A DNA stretch of 64,000 nt from assembly GCA_025055175.1 (NCBI GenBank), contig JANWYT010000032.1, positions 118,816-182,815 on the forward strand. The letters are read 5' to 3'. Within the stretch, counting starts at the first letter, position 1; every line of letters begins with the position of its first letter. This document shows, piece by piece, positions 31,738 through 42,124 of this stretch. The stretch is from Anaerolineae bacterium. Its GTDB lineage: Bacteria; Chloroflexota; Anaerolineae; Aggregatilineales; Phototrophicaceae. A model generated the notes under the pieces. The model had not been told where the DNA came from, made no database searches, and was given only the letters and a program-made list of their open reading frames with translations. The translations under genes were made by a program, and so were the position numbers.

Positions 31738-34700
31738 TTGAACGACTACTACAACGTCAAGAACTACGCTCGTGTCCCCGATGTCGCCGACTTACCCTCG
31801 CTGATCGAAATTCAGTCGCGCGCCTTCGAATGGTTCATCCACGAAGGCTTGTCTGAACTATTCGATGAAATCAACCCGATTGAGAGCTTCAACGGCAACT
31901 TGTGCCTGTATCTACCTGGCAAACATCCGGTGGCCCAACAGCACGGCTTGAGGTACTGGTTTGAAGAACCTAAGTACCCTCAAGACGTGTGCATTGAACG
32001 CGACATGAGCTATTCAGCGCCCTTGTACGTGAGCGTGGCCCTGGAGAACAAGGAAGCTGGCGGCACGTTCTTCAAACAAGATATCTTCATGGGCGAGTTC
32101 CCATTGATGACCGACAAAGGCACGTTCATCATCAACGGCACGGAGCGCGTCGTCGTCAGCCAGCTCATCCGTAGCCCTGGCGTCTACTTCGACAGCGAAG
32201 ACGACCGCACGACGGGCCGCGCCCTGGCGACAGCCAAGATGATCCCGGATCGCGGGGCGTGGATCGAATTTGAGACGCGCAAGAACGACGCCATCATGAT
32301 TAAGTTCAATCGCAAGCGCACCCTGCCTGCGACGATCATGCTGCGCGCCCTGGCAGCCGTCGACGATGGCCAGGAGGACAGCCCCATCAAGACCGGCGAG
32401 ACAGACGAAATCCTGGCCTTGTTCGCCGATGTGGACAACGACGAACTACACCATTACATAGAGGCCACGCTCAGAGGCGAGCCAAACTGGGAATTAAAGA
32501 AGAACCAGAGCGTCGCCGAAGCGGCTCTCATCGACTTCTACCGCAAAATGCGCCCAGGCGACCCGCCCACCCTAGATAACGCGCGCGAATATTTACAGAG
32601 CCAGTTGTTCGACCAGCGCCGCTATGATTTGGAGCGCGTGGGCCGCTACAAGCTCAATCAACGCCTGAACCTGAGCGTCCCTCTCACAACCCGCACCGTC
32701 ACGAAGGCCGACATCATCGCGGTCATGCGCCACATCATCAACATCAACAATGGCCGCGCGCGCAAGGATGATATCGACCACCTGGGCAACCGCCGCGTGA
32801 AGACGGTCGGCGAACTCATCATGAACAAGCTGCGCGTGGGCTTGCGCCGCATGGAGCGCGTCGTCAAAGAGCGCATGTCCATCCGCGAGAACGAGCATTT
32901 GACACCTATCGCTCTGGTGAACATCCGCCCGATGGTCGCGGCCATCCGCGAATTCTTCGGCTCGTCGCAGCTCTCGCAGTTCATGGAGCAGACTAACCCG
33001 CTAGCAGAACTGACGCACAAGCGCACCCTCTCTGCCCTCGGCCCAGGCGGTCTGCGCCGCGAACGCGCCGGCTTCGACGTACGCGACGTTCATCACAGCC
33101 ACTATGGCCGTATCTGCCCAATCGAAACGCCAGAAGGCCCGAACATCGGTTTGATCGGTCGTCTGGCCAGCTATGCCCGCGTCAACGATTACGGCTTCAT
33201 CGAGACGCCCTATCGCCGCGTCCTCAAGTTCCTGGAGCTGGACGATCCACGCCTCTTGGGCCGCGCCTTGCGCGAAGACGTAGAAGACAGCAAGGGTCGC
33301 ACACTTGTCGAAGCCGGCACTGTTGTCACCCCCGAAGTGATCGCTACTCTGCGTCAGGCTGGCATTGACAAAGCACCCGTACGCCCCTTCGTCGTCCAGG
33401 AGATTGAGTATATGTCGGCAGACGACGAAGATCGCTGCGTCATCGCTCAGGCTAACGCGCTGCTGAACGACAACGGCGAGTTCATCAGCGACCGCGTCTC
33501 TTGTCGCTTCCAACAGAAATTCTTGGTCATGCCCGTCCAGCGCATAGACTACATCGACATCGCGCCGCGCCAAATCGTCGGCATTAGCGCTGCCCTCATC
33601 CCCTTCCTAGAACACGATGACGCGAATCGCGCACTGATGGGATCGAACATGCAGCGCCAGGCTGTGCCGCTGCTGCGTCCCAACGTGCCTATCGTCAGCA
33701 CAGGCATGGAAGACCAGGCAGCCTATGACAGCGGCCAGGTCTTGGTGAGCGACGTGAACGGTGAAGTCATCAGCGTCCAGGGCGAGCGCATCATCGTGCG
33801 CACCGACGAAGGCGAAGAACGCCGCTACCAACTGCGCAAATACGACCGATCCAACCAGTCAACTTGCATCGACCAACGTCCCATCGTGCGCAAGGGCCAA
33901 CGTGTCAGGAAAGGCGATGTGCTGGCCGACAGCTCTTCGACCGTCATGGGCAACTTGGCCCTGGGCCATGATGTCTTGGTGGCCTTCGTCTGCTGGGATG
34001 GTGGCAACTACGAGGACGCCCTGCTGGTGAGCGAAGAGCTGCTGCGCCAGGATAAATTCACCAGCATTCACATCGAAAAGCACGAGATAGAGGCCCGCGA
34101 CACCAAGCTAGGGCCAGAAGAAATCACCTACGACATCCCCAACATCGGCGAAGACGCCCTGAAAGACCTGGACGAATTCGGCATTGTGCGCATTGGCGCG
34201 GAAGTTGGCCCGAACGATATTTTGGTGGGCAAGATCACCCCGAAAGGTGAGAAAGAACTCTCGCCAGAGGAGAAGCTGCTGCGCGCCATCTTCGGTGAAC
34301 AGGCCCGCGAAGTGAAGGATTCGTCCCTGCGCTTGCCGCACGGGGATCGTGGCAAGGTCGTCGATGTCAAGACCTTCACTCGCGAAGAACACCCTGATCT
34401 GCCGGCCGGCGTTGAGAAGATGGTGCGCGTGGCTGTCGCGCAGCGCCGCAAGCTCACCGTCGGCGACAAGATGGCCGGCCGTCATGGGAACAAAGGCGTC
34501 ATCAGCCGTGTAGTAGCCATTGAAGATATGCCCTACTTGGAGGATGGCCGCACTATCGAAATCATCCTCAACCCGACGGGCGTGCCGGGCCGCATGAACA
34601 TTGGTCAGGTCTTAGAGCTGCACCTGGGCTGGGCCGCCGAACGCTTGGGCTTCCGCGCTGTGACGCCAGTGTTCGATGGCGCAGACGAATTTGAAATTCA

Positions 34701-35667
34701 GGCAGAGCTAGGTCGTGCCTGGATGATCGATCGTGCTTGGCAGACCATCACCGAGCGCGCCTGGAGCTGGGTGCGTGACTACTACGAAACCCAGGATTTG
34801 CAGGATGACGACGAGGTGCGTCGCCTGTACATTCATGCCTGGCTGAGCGAGAATCCCGAATACGAGGGAGATCGCCTGATTGAGGAGACTGTCTATGCTC
34901 GGCGCGCGGTGCTGCGCGAATGGCTGCGCGAGCAAGGCTATAATCCGGATGATGTGCTGCTGTTCGATACTACAGGTGTCATGCCCAGCGAACGCGCGCG
35001 CATTGACGAAAATGCCATCCGCGTTTCGATCACGCTGTGGATCAAGACCTACGCGCCGATGGTGAGCGTGTCGGAAGACATCAGCATCAAGGATTTGTTT
35101 GAACTGGCCAACAAGGTTGCTTTCCAGGTAGGAGAGCCGCTGCCCCACTATGGCAAGATGAAGCTCTACGATGGCCGCACTGGCGAGCCGTTCGACAACC
35201 CTGTAGCTGTAGGCTACATGCACATGCTCAAGCTGGCCCACTTGGTCGAGGACAAGGCCCATGCTCGCTCCACTGGCCCGTACAGCCTGGTGACTCAGCA
35301 ACCGCTAGGCGGCAAGGCGCAGTTTGGCGGCCAGCGCTTCGGCGAGATGGAGGTGTGGGCGCTGGAAGCCTACGGCGCCGCCTACACTTTGCAAGAGATG
35401 CTCACCGTCAAGTCAGACGACGTGCAGGGCCGCGTCAAGACCTACGAGAGTATCGTCAAAGGCGAACCGATTGAAGAGCCTGGTATCCCCACTAGCTTCC
35501 GCGTGCTAGTTAAGGAACTACAATCGCTGGGCCTGGCAGTAGAAGCCATCACCTCATCGGGCGAAGTCCTGCGCTTTGGCAAGGAAGACGAACAGGCCAA
35601 GCGCGCTCAACCCGACACAGGCCTGATGGGCGTGGGCAACCTGTCCAGCAGCGATCTCGATCTGTAA
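31738..35667 (+). CDS. rpoB: DNA-directed RNA polymerase beta subunit
   Basis: A complete beta subunit of 1309 residues. TTG start at 31738 with AGGAG at 31726-31730. Conserved landmarks: the rifampicin region [20 protein letters not shown], the [20 protein letters not shown] block, [16 protein letters not shown], and the C-terminal [16 protein letters not shown]. Unlike most bacteria it has no rplJL upstream and no rpoC downstream; a terminator follows 13 bases after the stop. Two features are unusual: about 135 extra residues between [10 protein letters not shown] (about 979) and [14 protein letters not shown] (about 1139), and two substitutions in the rifampicin region (see findings). Confidence 0.98.
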   Translation: MNDYYNVKNYARVPDVADLPSLIEIQSRAFEWFIHEGLSELFDEINPIESFNGNLCLYLPGKHPVAQQHGLRYWFEEPKYPQDVCIERDMSYSAPLYVSVALENKEAGGTFFKQDIFMGEFPLMTDKGTFIINGTERVVVSQLIRSPGVYFDSEDDRTTGRALATAKMIPDRGAWIEFETRKNDAIMIKFNRKRTLPATIMLRALAAVDDGQEDSPIKTGETDEILALFADVDNDELHHYIEATLRGEPNWELKKNQSVAEAALIDFYRKMRPGDPPTLDNAREYLQSQLFDQRRYDLERVGRYKLNQRLNLSVPLTTRTVTKADIIAVMRHIININNGRARKDDIDHLGNRRVKTVGELIMNKLRVGLRRMERVVKERMSIRENEHLTPIALVNIRPMVAAIREFFGSSQLSQFMEQTNPLAELTHKRTLSALGPGGLRRERAGFDVRDVHHSHYGRICPIETPEGPNIGLIGRLASYARVNDYGFIETPYRRVLKFLELDDPRLLGRALREDVEDSKGRTLVEAGTVVTPEVIATLRQAGIDKAPVRPFVVQEIEYMSADDEDRCVIAQANALLNDNGEFISDRVSCRFQQKFLVMPVQRIDYIDIAPRQIVGISAALIPFLEHDDANRALMGSNMQRQAVPLLRPNVPIVSTGMEDQAAYDSGQVLVSDVNGEVISVQGERIIVRTDEGEERRYQLRKYDRSNQSTCIDQRPIVRKGQRVRKGDVLADSSSTVMGNLALGHDVLVAFVCWDGGNYEDALLVSEELLRQDKFTSIHIEKHEIEARDTKLGPEEITYDIPNIGEDALKDLDEFGIVRIGAEVGPNDILVGKITPKGEKELSPEEKLLRAIFGEQAREVKDSSLRLPHGDRGKVVDVKTFTREEHPDLPAGVEKMVRVAVAQRRKLTVGDKMAGRHGNKGVISRVVAIEDMPYLEDGRTIEIILNPTGVPGRMNIGQVLELHLGWAAERLGFRAVTPVFDGADEFEIQAELGRAWMIDRAWQTITERAWSWVRDYYETQDLQDDDEVRRLYIHAWLSENPEYEGDRLIEETVYARRAVLREWLREQGYNPDDVLLFDTTGVMPSERARIDENAIRVSITLWIKTYAPMVSVSEDISIKDLFELANKVAFQVGEPLPHYGKMKLYDGRTGEPFDNPVAVGYMHMLKLAHLVEDKAHARSTGPYSLVTQQPLGGKAQFGGQRFGEMEVWALEAYGAAYTLQEMLTVKSDDVQGRVKTYESIVKGEPIEEPGIPTSFRVLVKELQSLGLAVEAITSSGEVLRFGKEDEQAKRAQPDTGLMGVGNLSSSDLDL

Positions 35668-35679
35668 GCGAACACCACA

Positions 35680-35706
35680 GGGCGGGCTACAAACCCGCCC
35701 TTTTTT
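35680..35706 (+). terminator. Intrinsic terminator of rpoB
   Basis: A perfect 7-bp stem GGGCGGG (35680-35686) / CCCGCCC (35694-35700) with a 7-base loop is followed by six T residues. It separates rpoB from the next gene. Confidence 0.95.
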
Positions 35707-35726
35707 GTCGCGATGGGAGCGCTACG

Positions 35727-36884
35727 ATGGACGACCCACGCCAGTTCTACCGCGATATTCCCCCCTTCAACGACATTCGTCAGATCGTGGAAGTGCAGCA
35801 CTACCGCCCTGTGCCGCCTGATTGGTGGGTGGCACTCACTGATGTGCGCGGCTCAACCAAAGCCATTGAGCAAGGGCGCTACAAAGAGGTGAATGGATTG
35901 GCCGCCGCCAGCATTACAGCCTTGCTCAACTGCTCACAAGGGGTAGAGCTACCCTTCGTCTTCGGCGGCGATGGTGCAACTATCCTGATACCTCCCGACC
36001 TGGTAGACGCTGCGCGCCAAGCTCTTCAGGCGACTCAGGTGCTGGCGCAGACGCAATTTGACTTGGAGCTGCGCGCCGGCCTCGTGCCAATGACGGAAGT
36101 GCTGGCGCGCGGCGCTCAGGTTCAGGTGGCCAAGCTGCGTTACAGCGACAACTTCCAGCAGGCCATCTTCCGTGGGGGCGGCCTGAGCGTGGCTGAAGCT
36201 CTGCTCAAAGACCCCATTCAAGGCCAGCGCTATGCAGTGCTACCCAACCCTCAGGCAGAAGCCGACTTCAGCGGTTTTGAGTGTCGCTGGAGCGCCATCC
36301 CCAGCCGCAGCGAAGAAGCAGTCTGTCTGTTGGTGGTGGCCCAAGGTCCGCCTGAGCAGCACACTGCCATCTATCGCCAAGTGCTGGCCCTGCTGGAAAG
36401 CATCTATGGTGACATGCAAGCGCGCAATCCCCTTGTGCCGCACAACATGCATGTGGCTCGTCATCCACGCTTGTACGCTGTAGAGACAGCCATACGTCAG
36501 CGCAGCAGGAGTCTGGCGCATCGCCTGACCCTGATGATCTACAGTCTGTTGGGTTACCTGCTGTGGCGCTACAAAGACAAGATTTGGGATCGCTACCGCC
36601 AGGTGGTCATCGAAGCCACCGACCGCGAGAAATTCGACGACGCGCTACGCATGATTATCAGTGGCACGGCGCAGCAGCGCCAGGCTCTACGCGAAGGCCT
36701 AGAAGCATTGCGCCAACAAGGGAAGCTAGTCTACGGCACATACGTCACCACCCATGCCCTGATGACCTGCCTAGTCTTCGAACGCTTTGGACGGCAGGTA
36801 CATTTCTTGGATGGCTCTGGTGGTGGCTACGCCCTGGCGGCCCGCGAGATGAAAGCTCAGCTCAAAGCCCTCAAAGCCGATTGA
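35727..36884 (+). CDS. DUF3095 nucleotidyl-cyclase-like protein
   Basis: A 385-residue protein of the DUF3095 family. The N-terminal half resembles a class III cyclase catalytic core: DWWVALTDVRGSTKAIEQGR carries the first metal-binding Asp, and LPFVFGGDGATILIP carries the second in the GGDG turn. The C-terminal half includes a short hydrophobic stretch (LMIYSLLGYLLW) and YGTYVTTHALMTCLVFER. A cyclic-nucleotide or related product is an inference from fold, since the family has no settled activity. It begins just after the rpoB terminator with GGGAG before its ATG. Confidence 0.82.
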   Translation: MDDPRQFYRDIPPFNDIRQIVEVQHYRPVPPDWWVALTDVRGSTKAIEQGRYKEVNGLAAASITALLNCSQGVELPFVFGGDGATILIPPDLVDAARQALQATQVLAQTQFDLELRAGLVPMTEVLARGAQVQVAKLRYSDNFQQAIFRGGGLSVAEALLKDPIQGQRYAVLPNPQAEADFSGFECRWSAIPSRSEEAVCLLVVAQGPPEQHTAIYRQVLALLESIYGDMQARNPLVPHNMHVARHPRLYAVETAIRQRSRSLAHRLTLMIYSLLGYLLWRYKDKIWDRYRQVVIEATDREKFDDALRMIISGTAQQRQALREGLEALRQQGKLVYGTYVTTHALMTCLVFERFGRQVHFLDGSGGGYALAAREMKAQLKALKAD

Positions 36885-36928
36885 TAGCGCTCGCACGCCT
36901 CTCTCTCGTCCAGGGGACAGGGGCATGT

Positions 36929-36950
36929 TATGATTGATATGCTCAATTGA
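36929..36950 (+). promoter_or_regulatory. Possible extended -10 promoter of lpd with a small dyad
   Basis: TATGAT at 36929-36934 is preceded by TG at 36926-36927, an extended -10 pattern, and a dyad TCAAT-N2-ATTGA lies just downstream. No good -35 box is visible. Confidence 0.35.
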
Positions 36951-36974
36951 TTGACCATAGGAGAATCGCTCATC

Positions 36975-38378
36975 ATGGCGAAAGAATACGATGTCGTCGT
37001 CCTCGGCGCCGGCCCTGGCGGCTACGTAGCTGCCATCCGCGCGGCCCAATTGGGGCAGAAAGTCGCCATTGTGGAGAAGCAGTACTGGGGCGGCGTGTGC
37101 CTGAACGTAGGTTGTATCCCCTCCAAAGCCTTGCTGCGCAACGCGGAACTCGTCCACATTTTCAAAGAAGAGGCCGCTGCCTACGGAATTCAGGTCAAAG
37201 GCGAAGTAACCTATGACTTTGGCGCAGCCTTCAAGCGCAGTCGCGAGGTCTCTGGACGCCTGGCCAAAGGCGTCCAGTTCTTGATGAAGAAGAACAAGAT
37301 CGATAGCTACAACGGTTGGGCTACCTTCCAAGACGCCACCACGTTGCAAGTGGCTCTAAACGACGGTGGCGCTGAGACGCTCAAGTTCAAGCACGCCATC
37401 ATCGCCACTGGGGCAACGACGCGCCTCATTCCTGGCACAAAGCTCAGCGAGCGCGTCGTCACCTACGAAGAACAGATCATGACGGATCACCTGCCCAAGA
37501 CCATCATCATCGCTGGGGCCGGAGCGATTGGCATTGAATTCGCCTACATCATGCGCAACTACGGCGTGGAGGTGACCGTCGTCGAATTCATGGATCGCGT
37601 GCTGCCTCTGGAAGATGAAGAAGTCAGCAAGGAGCTGGCTAAAATCTACGCCAAGATGGGCGTGAAGCTGTTGACCAGCACCAAAGTTGAGGGCATTGAC
37701 GACAGCACTGACCTGGTGAACGTCCACGTTACTGGCCCTGACGGCAAGACCGTCGTCCTGCAAGCCGAGAAAGTCATGCAGGCCATCGGCTTTCAGCCGC
37801 GCACGACGGGCTATGGCCTAGAGAATACCGGCGTCAAACTCACAGAGCGCGGCGCGATCGCCATCGACGGTCACATGCGCACCAGCGTCCCACACATTTA
37901 CGCCATCGGCGATGTGACGGCCAAGCTCATGCTGGCCCACGTGGCTGAGGCGATGGGCATTGTCGCGGCTGAGACCATCGCGGGTCACCCCACCCACCCG
38001 CTGGACTTCGACATGATGCCACGCGCCACCTACTGCCAACCGCAAGTGGCTAGCTTCGGCTACACCGAGAAGCAAGCGCGCGAGAAGGGCTATGACATTA
38101 ACGTCGCGCGCTTCCCCTTCCAAGCCAACGGCAAGGCGCTAGGCTTGGGCGACTCAGTGGGTTTCGTCAAGCTCATCAGCGACAAAAAGTACGGAGAGCT
38201 GCTGGGCGCGCACATGATCGGCCCAGACGTGACCGAGCTGCTGCCAGAGCTGACTCTGGCGCGCACCTGGGAGCTGACGCCCCACGAGATTGCGCGCAAC
38301 GTCCACGCGCACCCCACCCTCAGCGAGGCCATCAAAGAAGCCGCACATGGCCTTGAAGGCCACATGATTAACTTCTAA
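36975..38378 (+). CDS. lpdA: Dihydrolipoyl dehydrogenase
   Basis: A 467-residue flavoprotein disulfide reductase. The FAD loop [21 protein letters not shown] starts at about residue 6, the redox disulfide is in [10 protein letters not shown], the NAD loop is [17 protein letters not shown], the second FAD region is IYAIGDV, and the catalytic His-Glu is in [10 protein letters not shown]. It reoxidises lipoamide in 2-oxoacid dehydrogenase or glycine cleavage complexes, or H protein. ATG 36975 is preferred; AGGAG precedes it, and the upstream codons lack a site. The partner acyltransferase and dehydrogenase genes are not here; an acyl-CoA carboxylase gene follows 23 bases later. Confidence 0.96.
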   Translation: MAKEYDVVVLGAGPGGYVAAIRAAQLGQKVAIVEKQYWGGVCLNVGCIPSKALLRNAELVHIFKEEAAAYGIQVKGEVTYDFGAAFKRSREVSGRLAKGVQFLMKKNKIDSYNGWATFQDATTLQVALNDGGAETLKFKHAIIATGATTRLIPGTKLSERVVTYEEQIMTDHLPKTIIIAGAGAIGIEFAYIMRNYGVEVTVVEFMDRVLPLEDEEVSKELAKIYAKMGVKLLTSTKVEGIDDSTDLVNVHVTGPDGKTVVLQAEKVMQAIGFQPRTTGYGLENTGVKLTERGAIAIDGHMRTSVPHIYAIGDVTAKLMLAHVAEAMGIVAAETIAGHPTHPLDFDMMPRATYCQPQVASFGYTEKQAREKGYDINVARFPFQANGKALGLGDSVGFVKLISDKKYGELLGAHMIGPDVTELLPELTLARTWELTPHEIARNVHAHPTLSEAIKEAAHGLEGHMINF

Positions 38379-38401
38379 CCCCCCACGCTCAGGAGCTTCG
38401 C

Positions 38402-40015
38402 ATGTCTGAGGTCATAGAGTCGCATTACAACTCTCAGGATGAGCAGGCGCGCCAGAACGCCGCCGTCAATCGGGCGTTGGTGGCAGAACTGCGCCAACGC
38501 CTGGCGGAAGTCCGCGAAGGGGGCGGCCCGCGTTACCAACAGCGCCACCGTGAGCAAGGCAAGCTGTTCGTCCGTGACCGTATCGACAAGCTGCTCGATC
38601 CTGGCAGCCCCTTCTTGGAGGTTGCACCGCTGGCTGCCTATGACCTGTACGATGAAGCAACGCCCGCCGCCGGCCTAGTGGCCGGCATTGGCCGCGTGAG
38701 CGGCGTCGAATGTCTCATCATCGCCAACGATGCCACCGTCAAGGGCGGCAGCTACTACCCAATGACGGTCAAGAAGCACCTGCGCGCTCAACAGATCGCT
38801 TTGGAGAACAACCTGCCTTGTATTTACCTGGTGGACAGCGGCGGCGCGTTCCTGCCTATGCAAGACGAGGTCTTCCCCGACAGCGACGACTTCGGGCGTA
38901 TCTTTTACAATCAAGCCCGCATGAGCGCCGAGGGCATTCCGCAAATCGCTTGCGTGATGGGGAGCTGCACCGCCGGTGGCGCGTATGTGCCAGCCATGAG
39001 CGATGAGACGGTCATCGTGCGCGGCACAGGGACGATCTTCCTGGGCGGCCCGCCGCTGGTCAAGGCTGCTACCGGCGAAGAAGTGAGCGCAGAGGACTTA
39101 GGCGGCGCCTATGTCCACACGCACATCAGCGGCGTAGCCGATCACTACGCCGAAGACGATGACCACGCTATCGACATTCTGCGCGGGATTGCCGCCACGC
39201 TCAATCGCAAGAAGCGCATCGATTTGGACGTGAGGACGCCTGAGCCGCCGCTCTACGATCCTGAAGAGCTGTATGGGATCATCCCGTCTAGCTTCCGCCA
39301 ATCCTACGATGTGCGCGAATTGATCGCACGCGTCGTGGACGGAAGCCGTCTGCGCGAATTCAAGGCTAACTACGGCACGACGCTCGTCACGGGCTTCGCG
39401 CATTTGGAAGGCTACCCCGTCGGGATCATCGCCAACAATGGCGTGCTGTTCAGCGAGTCGGCTCTGAAAGGGACGCACTTCATCGAACTCTGCACGGCGC
39501 GCAACATCCCGCTGATCTTCTTGCAGAACATCACCGGCTTCATGGTGGGGCGCGAATACGAGAATCGCGGCATTGCCAAAGACGGCGCTAAGATGGTTCA
39601 CGCGGTGGCCAACGCCGCCGTCCCTAAGCTGACCCTGATCATCGGTGGCAGCTTTGGGGCGGGCAACTATGGCATGTGCGGGCGCGCCTACGGCCCGCGC
39701 TTCCTGTGGATGTACCCCAATGCGCGCATCAGCGTCATGGGTGGCGAACAAGCTGCCAACGTCTTGTTGACGATCAAGCGCGATCAGCTGGCCCGCGAGG
39801 GCAAGCCTGACATGACTCCAGAGGAACAAGCTGCTTTCAAGCAGCCTATCCTGGACAAGTACGAACGCGAGGGCAGTCCCTATTACAGCACAGCGCGCCT
39901 GTGGGACGATGGCATTATCGATCCGGCGCAGACGCGGCGCGTGCTGGCGCTGGCCCTGTCAGCAGCGCTCAACAGGCCCACGCAGACCACGCGCTACGGC
40001 GTCTTCAGGATGTAA
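38402..40015 (+). CDS. Acyl-CoA carboxylase carboxyltransferase (beta) subunit, methylcrotonyl type
   Basis: A 537-residue carboxyltransferase with both crotonase-like halves. The first half has [21 protein letters not shown] and [19 protein letters not shown], phrases close to methylcrotonyl-CoA carboxylase beta subunits; the second has [34 protein letters not shown] and [22 protein letters not shown]. It would transfer carboxyl from biotin to 3-methylcrotonyl-CoA in leucine breakdown. Propionyl- or geranyl-CoA specificity cannot be excluded. The biotin carboxylase subunit is not in the window. AGGAG precedes the ATG. Confidence 0.9.
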   Translation: MSEVIESHYNSQDEQARQNAAVNRALVAELRQRLAEVREGGGPRYQQRHREQGKLFVRDRIDKLLDPGSPFLEVAPLAAYDLYDEATPAAGLVAGIGRVSGVECLIIANDATVKGGSYYPMTVKKHLRAQQIALENNLPCIYLVDSGGAFLPMQDEVFPDSDDFGRIFYNQARMSAEGIPQIACVMGSCTAGGAYVPAMSDETVIVRGTGTIFLGGPPLVKAATGEEVSAEDLGGAYVHTHISGVADHYAEDDDHAIDILRGIAATLNRKKRIDLDVRTPEPPLYDPEELYGIIPSSFRQSYDVRELIARVVDGSRLREFKANYGTTLVTGFAHLEGYPVGIIANNGVLFSESALKGTHFIELCTARNIPLIFLQNITGFMVGREYENRGIAKDGAKMVHAVANAAVPKLTLIIGGSFGAGNYGMCGRAYGPRFLWMYPNARISVMGGEQAANVLLTIKRDQLAREGKPDMTPEEQAAFKQPILDKYEREGSPYYSTARLWDDGIIDPAQTRRVLALALSAALNRPTQTTRYGVFRM

Positions 40016-40020
40016 GGCCC

Positions 40021-41478
40021 ATGCGCCGCCTGCTGTTCGCCTACGCTGTCTTGTTCTCGCTGGCCATCGCTTCGTTCGCGTGGCTGGGGACGAACAGCCG
40101 CATGGTCGCTGATGACTACTGCACGGCAGCAGAAGCGCGCGAATTGGGCGCATGGGGATCGGTGGTCATGCGCTACGAGCGCTGGTCGGGGCTATACGCC
40201 AACTTCTTCATCAAAGGCGCAGTTGAGCCGCTGCAACCTGGCGTCCACGCCTGGCTGCCAGCCATCTTTATGTTCGGACTGATTGCGGCGCTACGCCTAC
40301 TTTTGCTTCAGCTCGGCGGCTCTGTGCTGCGCTTGTCGGCAGACGGAGTGGGCATAGCAGCGCTGGCCCTGGCCTTCTTCATTTTGAACGCTGCCCCAAG
40401 CCGCCAGAATCTCTACTGGTCGGCGGCCATCATCCCCTACAGCCTGCCTTTGCCCGTACTGCTGACCCTGATCGCCTACGTGACCTGGTTTGCGCGCCAA
40501 GCACGTCCTGCAATCCTGACGGTAGCTTCGGCAGCGCTGCTGGGCAGCCTGACTTTCGTCTTGGGCGGCATGTCGGAGATTGTGGCGACGGGCCAAGTGG
40601 TAGGTTGGGGCATTTTCCTGCTCAGTCTAATGATGACGCGCAGCCCACGCCATGACCTGTGGGCGCTGGCGCTGGTGGGCCTGTTCGCAGCTTCAGCGGC
40701 GTTCATCGTGGTGGCCGCAGCGCCGGGCAATTTTGTGCGCCAGCAGGTCGTTATCGAACGCTTCGGCGATACACGGCCCTCGCTGCTAGGCTTCGTCGAA
40801 CGTTTGGTTACGTTTACCGTGTCGCTGTTCTTCATCGAAACTTACGGCTTGGCCAACCAGGGGGCAGCTTTCCTCGGAGCAATTGCGCTGGCCTTCTGCC
40901 TCCATCGGCCTGGCGACGCGCGACGCGCCTGGGTAGAGGCTTGGCAGGGACGACCTGTGGGGCGCTGGGCGCTGCTAGCAGGCCTGCTGGCCCTGCTGAT
41001 GGTAGCAGCAGCCCTCGCGCCTTCGCTATACGCAACGGGCAACGTCTCTTCGCGCACGCTGATGAGTTCACGCCTGCTGTTGACTCTATTGTTCGCCTGG
41101 TGGGGATGGCTGGCGGCTGTAGCGATGGCGCGGCGCGGCTTTCCTGGCTTGAAACGAGCGCGCAGGCCCGTGTATCGCCTGGTAGCGCTCTCAGTAGGGC
41201 TGCTGATGGTCTTCATGCCGCTCTACGCTTTGGTCTACAACGGGAGCTACATCGACCGCTTTGCAGCCTATGCCCGCGATTGGGAAGCGCGCCACGCTCT
41301 GCTGACAGCTAGCGCAGGCCAAGAAGAAGTGCAGCTGACGCCTCTCGCTTGGAGTTTGGATGACTATTTGGAGTTAGAGCGCATCGATCCCCCATCAGGC
41401 GAACCGAGCGGCATGACCTTCTGCGCAGCGCGCTACTACGGCATAGGACGGCTGCTGATCGACTCGTCGGGCTTTTGA
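40021..41478 (+). CDS. Large polytopic membrane protein (DUF6056-like)
   Basis: A 485-residue protein with about ten hydrophobic segments. After the first helix comes the loop NSRMVADDYCTAAEAR, whose DDYC motif is like that of membrane proteins related to GT-C sugar transferases, and a later APGNFVRQQ motif is shared with that group. A role in moving or transferring lipid-linked sugars is possible but unproven. ATG 40021 follows the carboxyltransferase stop by five bases, so cotranscription is likely. The protein ends at GLLIDSSGF, with a long soluble stretch from about residue 420. Confidence 0.7.
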   Translation: MRRLLFAYAVLFSLAIASFAWLGTNSRMVADDYCTAAEARELGAWGSVVMRYERWSGLYANFFIKGAVEPLQPGVHAWLPAIFMFGLIAALRLLLLQLGGSVLRLSADGVGIAALALAFFILNAAPSRQNLYWSAAIIPYSLPLPVLLTLIAYVTWFARQARPAILTVASAALLGSLTFVLGGMSEIVATGQVVGWGIFLLSLMMTRSPRHDLWALALVGLFAASAAFIVVAAAPGNFVRQQVVIERFGDTRPSLLGFVERLVTFTVSLFFIETYGLANQGAAFLGAIALAFCLHRPGDARRAWVEAWQGRPVGRWALLAGLLALLMVAAALAPSLYATGNVSSRTLMSSRLLLTLLFAWWGWLAAVAMARRGFPGLKRARRPVYRLVALSVGLLMVFMPLYALVYNGSYIDRFAAYARDWEARHALLTASAGQEEVQLTPLAWSLDDYLELERIDPPSGEPSGMTFCAARYYGIGRLLIDSSGF

Positions 41479-41510
41479 GGACGCTCTTATACTGCGGGGA
41501 CAAGCGGTCA

Positions 41511-41539
41511 TTGTGACACTTCTCACAAGCTCGTATAAT
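41511..41539 (+). promoter_or_regulatory. ccm promoter with a perfect Crp/Fnr-type operator
   Basis: TTGTGA (41511-41516), 17 bases, TATAAT (41534-41539) form the promoter. The -35 hexamer is also the left arm of a perfect dyad TTGTGA-CACTTC-TCACAA (41511-41528), identical in form to the Crp consensus. It is centred about 26 bases before the likely transcription start, so a bound regulator would block polymerase. Confidence 0.8.
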
Positions 41540-41587
41540 GATGTTATTCCCGCCGATAAAAGTTCATAGCGTTTTTGAGGGGCGAAG

Positions 41588-42121
41588 ATGGCACAGCTAG
41601 CCTGGGAGAAGACTTCTGAGGTCGCGGAGAAGCGCAAAAACCGTCTGGGAGGCGAACGCCTGAAGTTCCTGATTGGCGGCCTACTGGTGGTGGGCGCGGT
41701 CATCCACCTGGTGCTGAACAGCACGATCAGCGGCGCGCGCTTCTTCGTCAGCGTGGCCGATGTGGTGAATAACCCGCAACACGTAGGTCAGACGGTGCGC
41801 TTGACAGGCGCGGTCGTCGGCGACACCATTCAGTACAATCCTGTGACGGGTGATTTGTCTTTCGTCATCGCGCACATCCAAGAGCCGTACAGCGATATAG
41901 CTCAGGCCCTGCACCTGGCAGCCAACGATCCACAAGCTCTGCGCCTGCACATTTACATGAGCAATCAGGCTTTGCCCGACCTGCTTCGGCATGAAGCCCA
42001 GGCGATTTTGACGGGCAAGCTGGGCGAGGACGGCGCGTTCGTTGCGACGGAGCTGCTGCTGAAATGCCCTAGTCGCTTTGAAGAGAAGACGCCAGGGCAG
42101 ATGCGCGTCCAGGAGGATTGA
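41588..42121 (+). CDS. ccmE: Cytochrome c maturation haem chaperone CcmE
   Basis: A 177-residue haem chaperone: a single N-terminal membrane helix (about 26-44), then an OB-fold domain outside the membrane (FVSVADVVNNPQHVGQTVRL, ITGDLSF-like core, and AQAILTGKLGEDGAFVATELLLKC). Classical CcmE binds haem through His in HxxxY; Cys-type members use CxxxY. Here the motif is C160-P-S-R-F164, so Cys is present but the usual Tyr is Phe. First gene of the ccm operon, with GAGG before its ATG and a promoter at 41511. Confidence 0.94.
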   Translation: MAQLAWEKTSEVAEKRKNRLGGERLKFLIGGLLVVGAVIHLVLNSTISGARFFVSVADVVNNPQHVGQTVRLTGAVVGDTIQYNPVTGDLSFVIAHIQEPYSDIAQALHLAANDPQALRLHIYMSNQALPDLLRHEAQAILTGKLGEDGAFVATELLLKCPSRFEEKTPGQMRVQED

Positions 42122-42124
42122 ACG

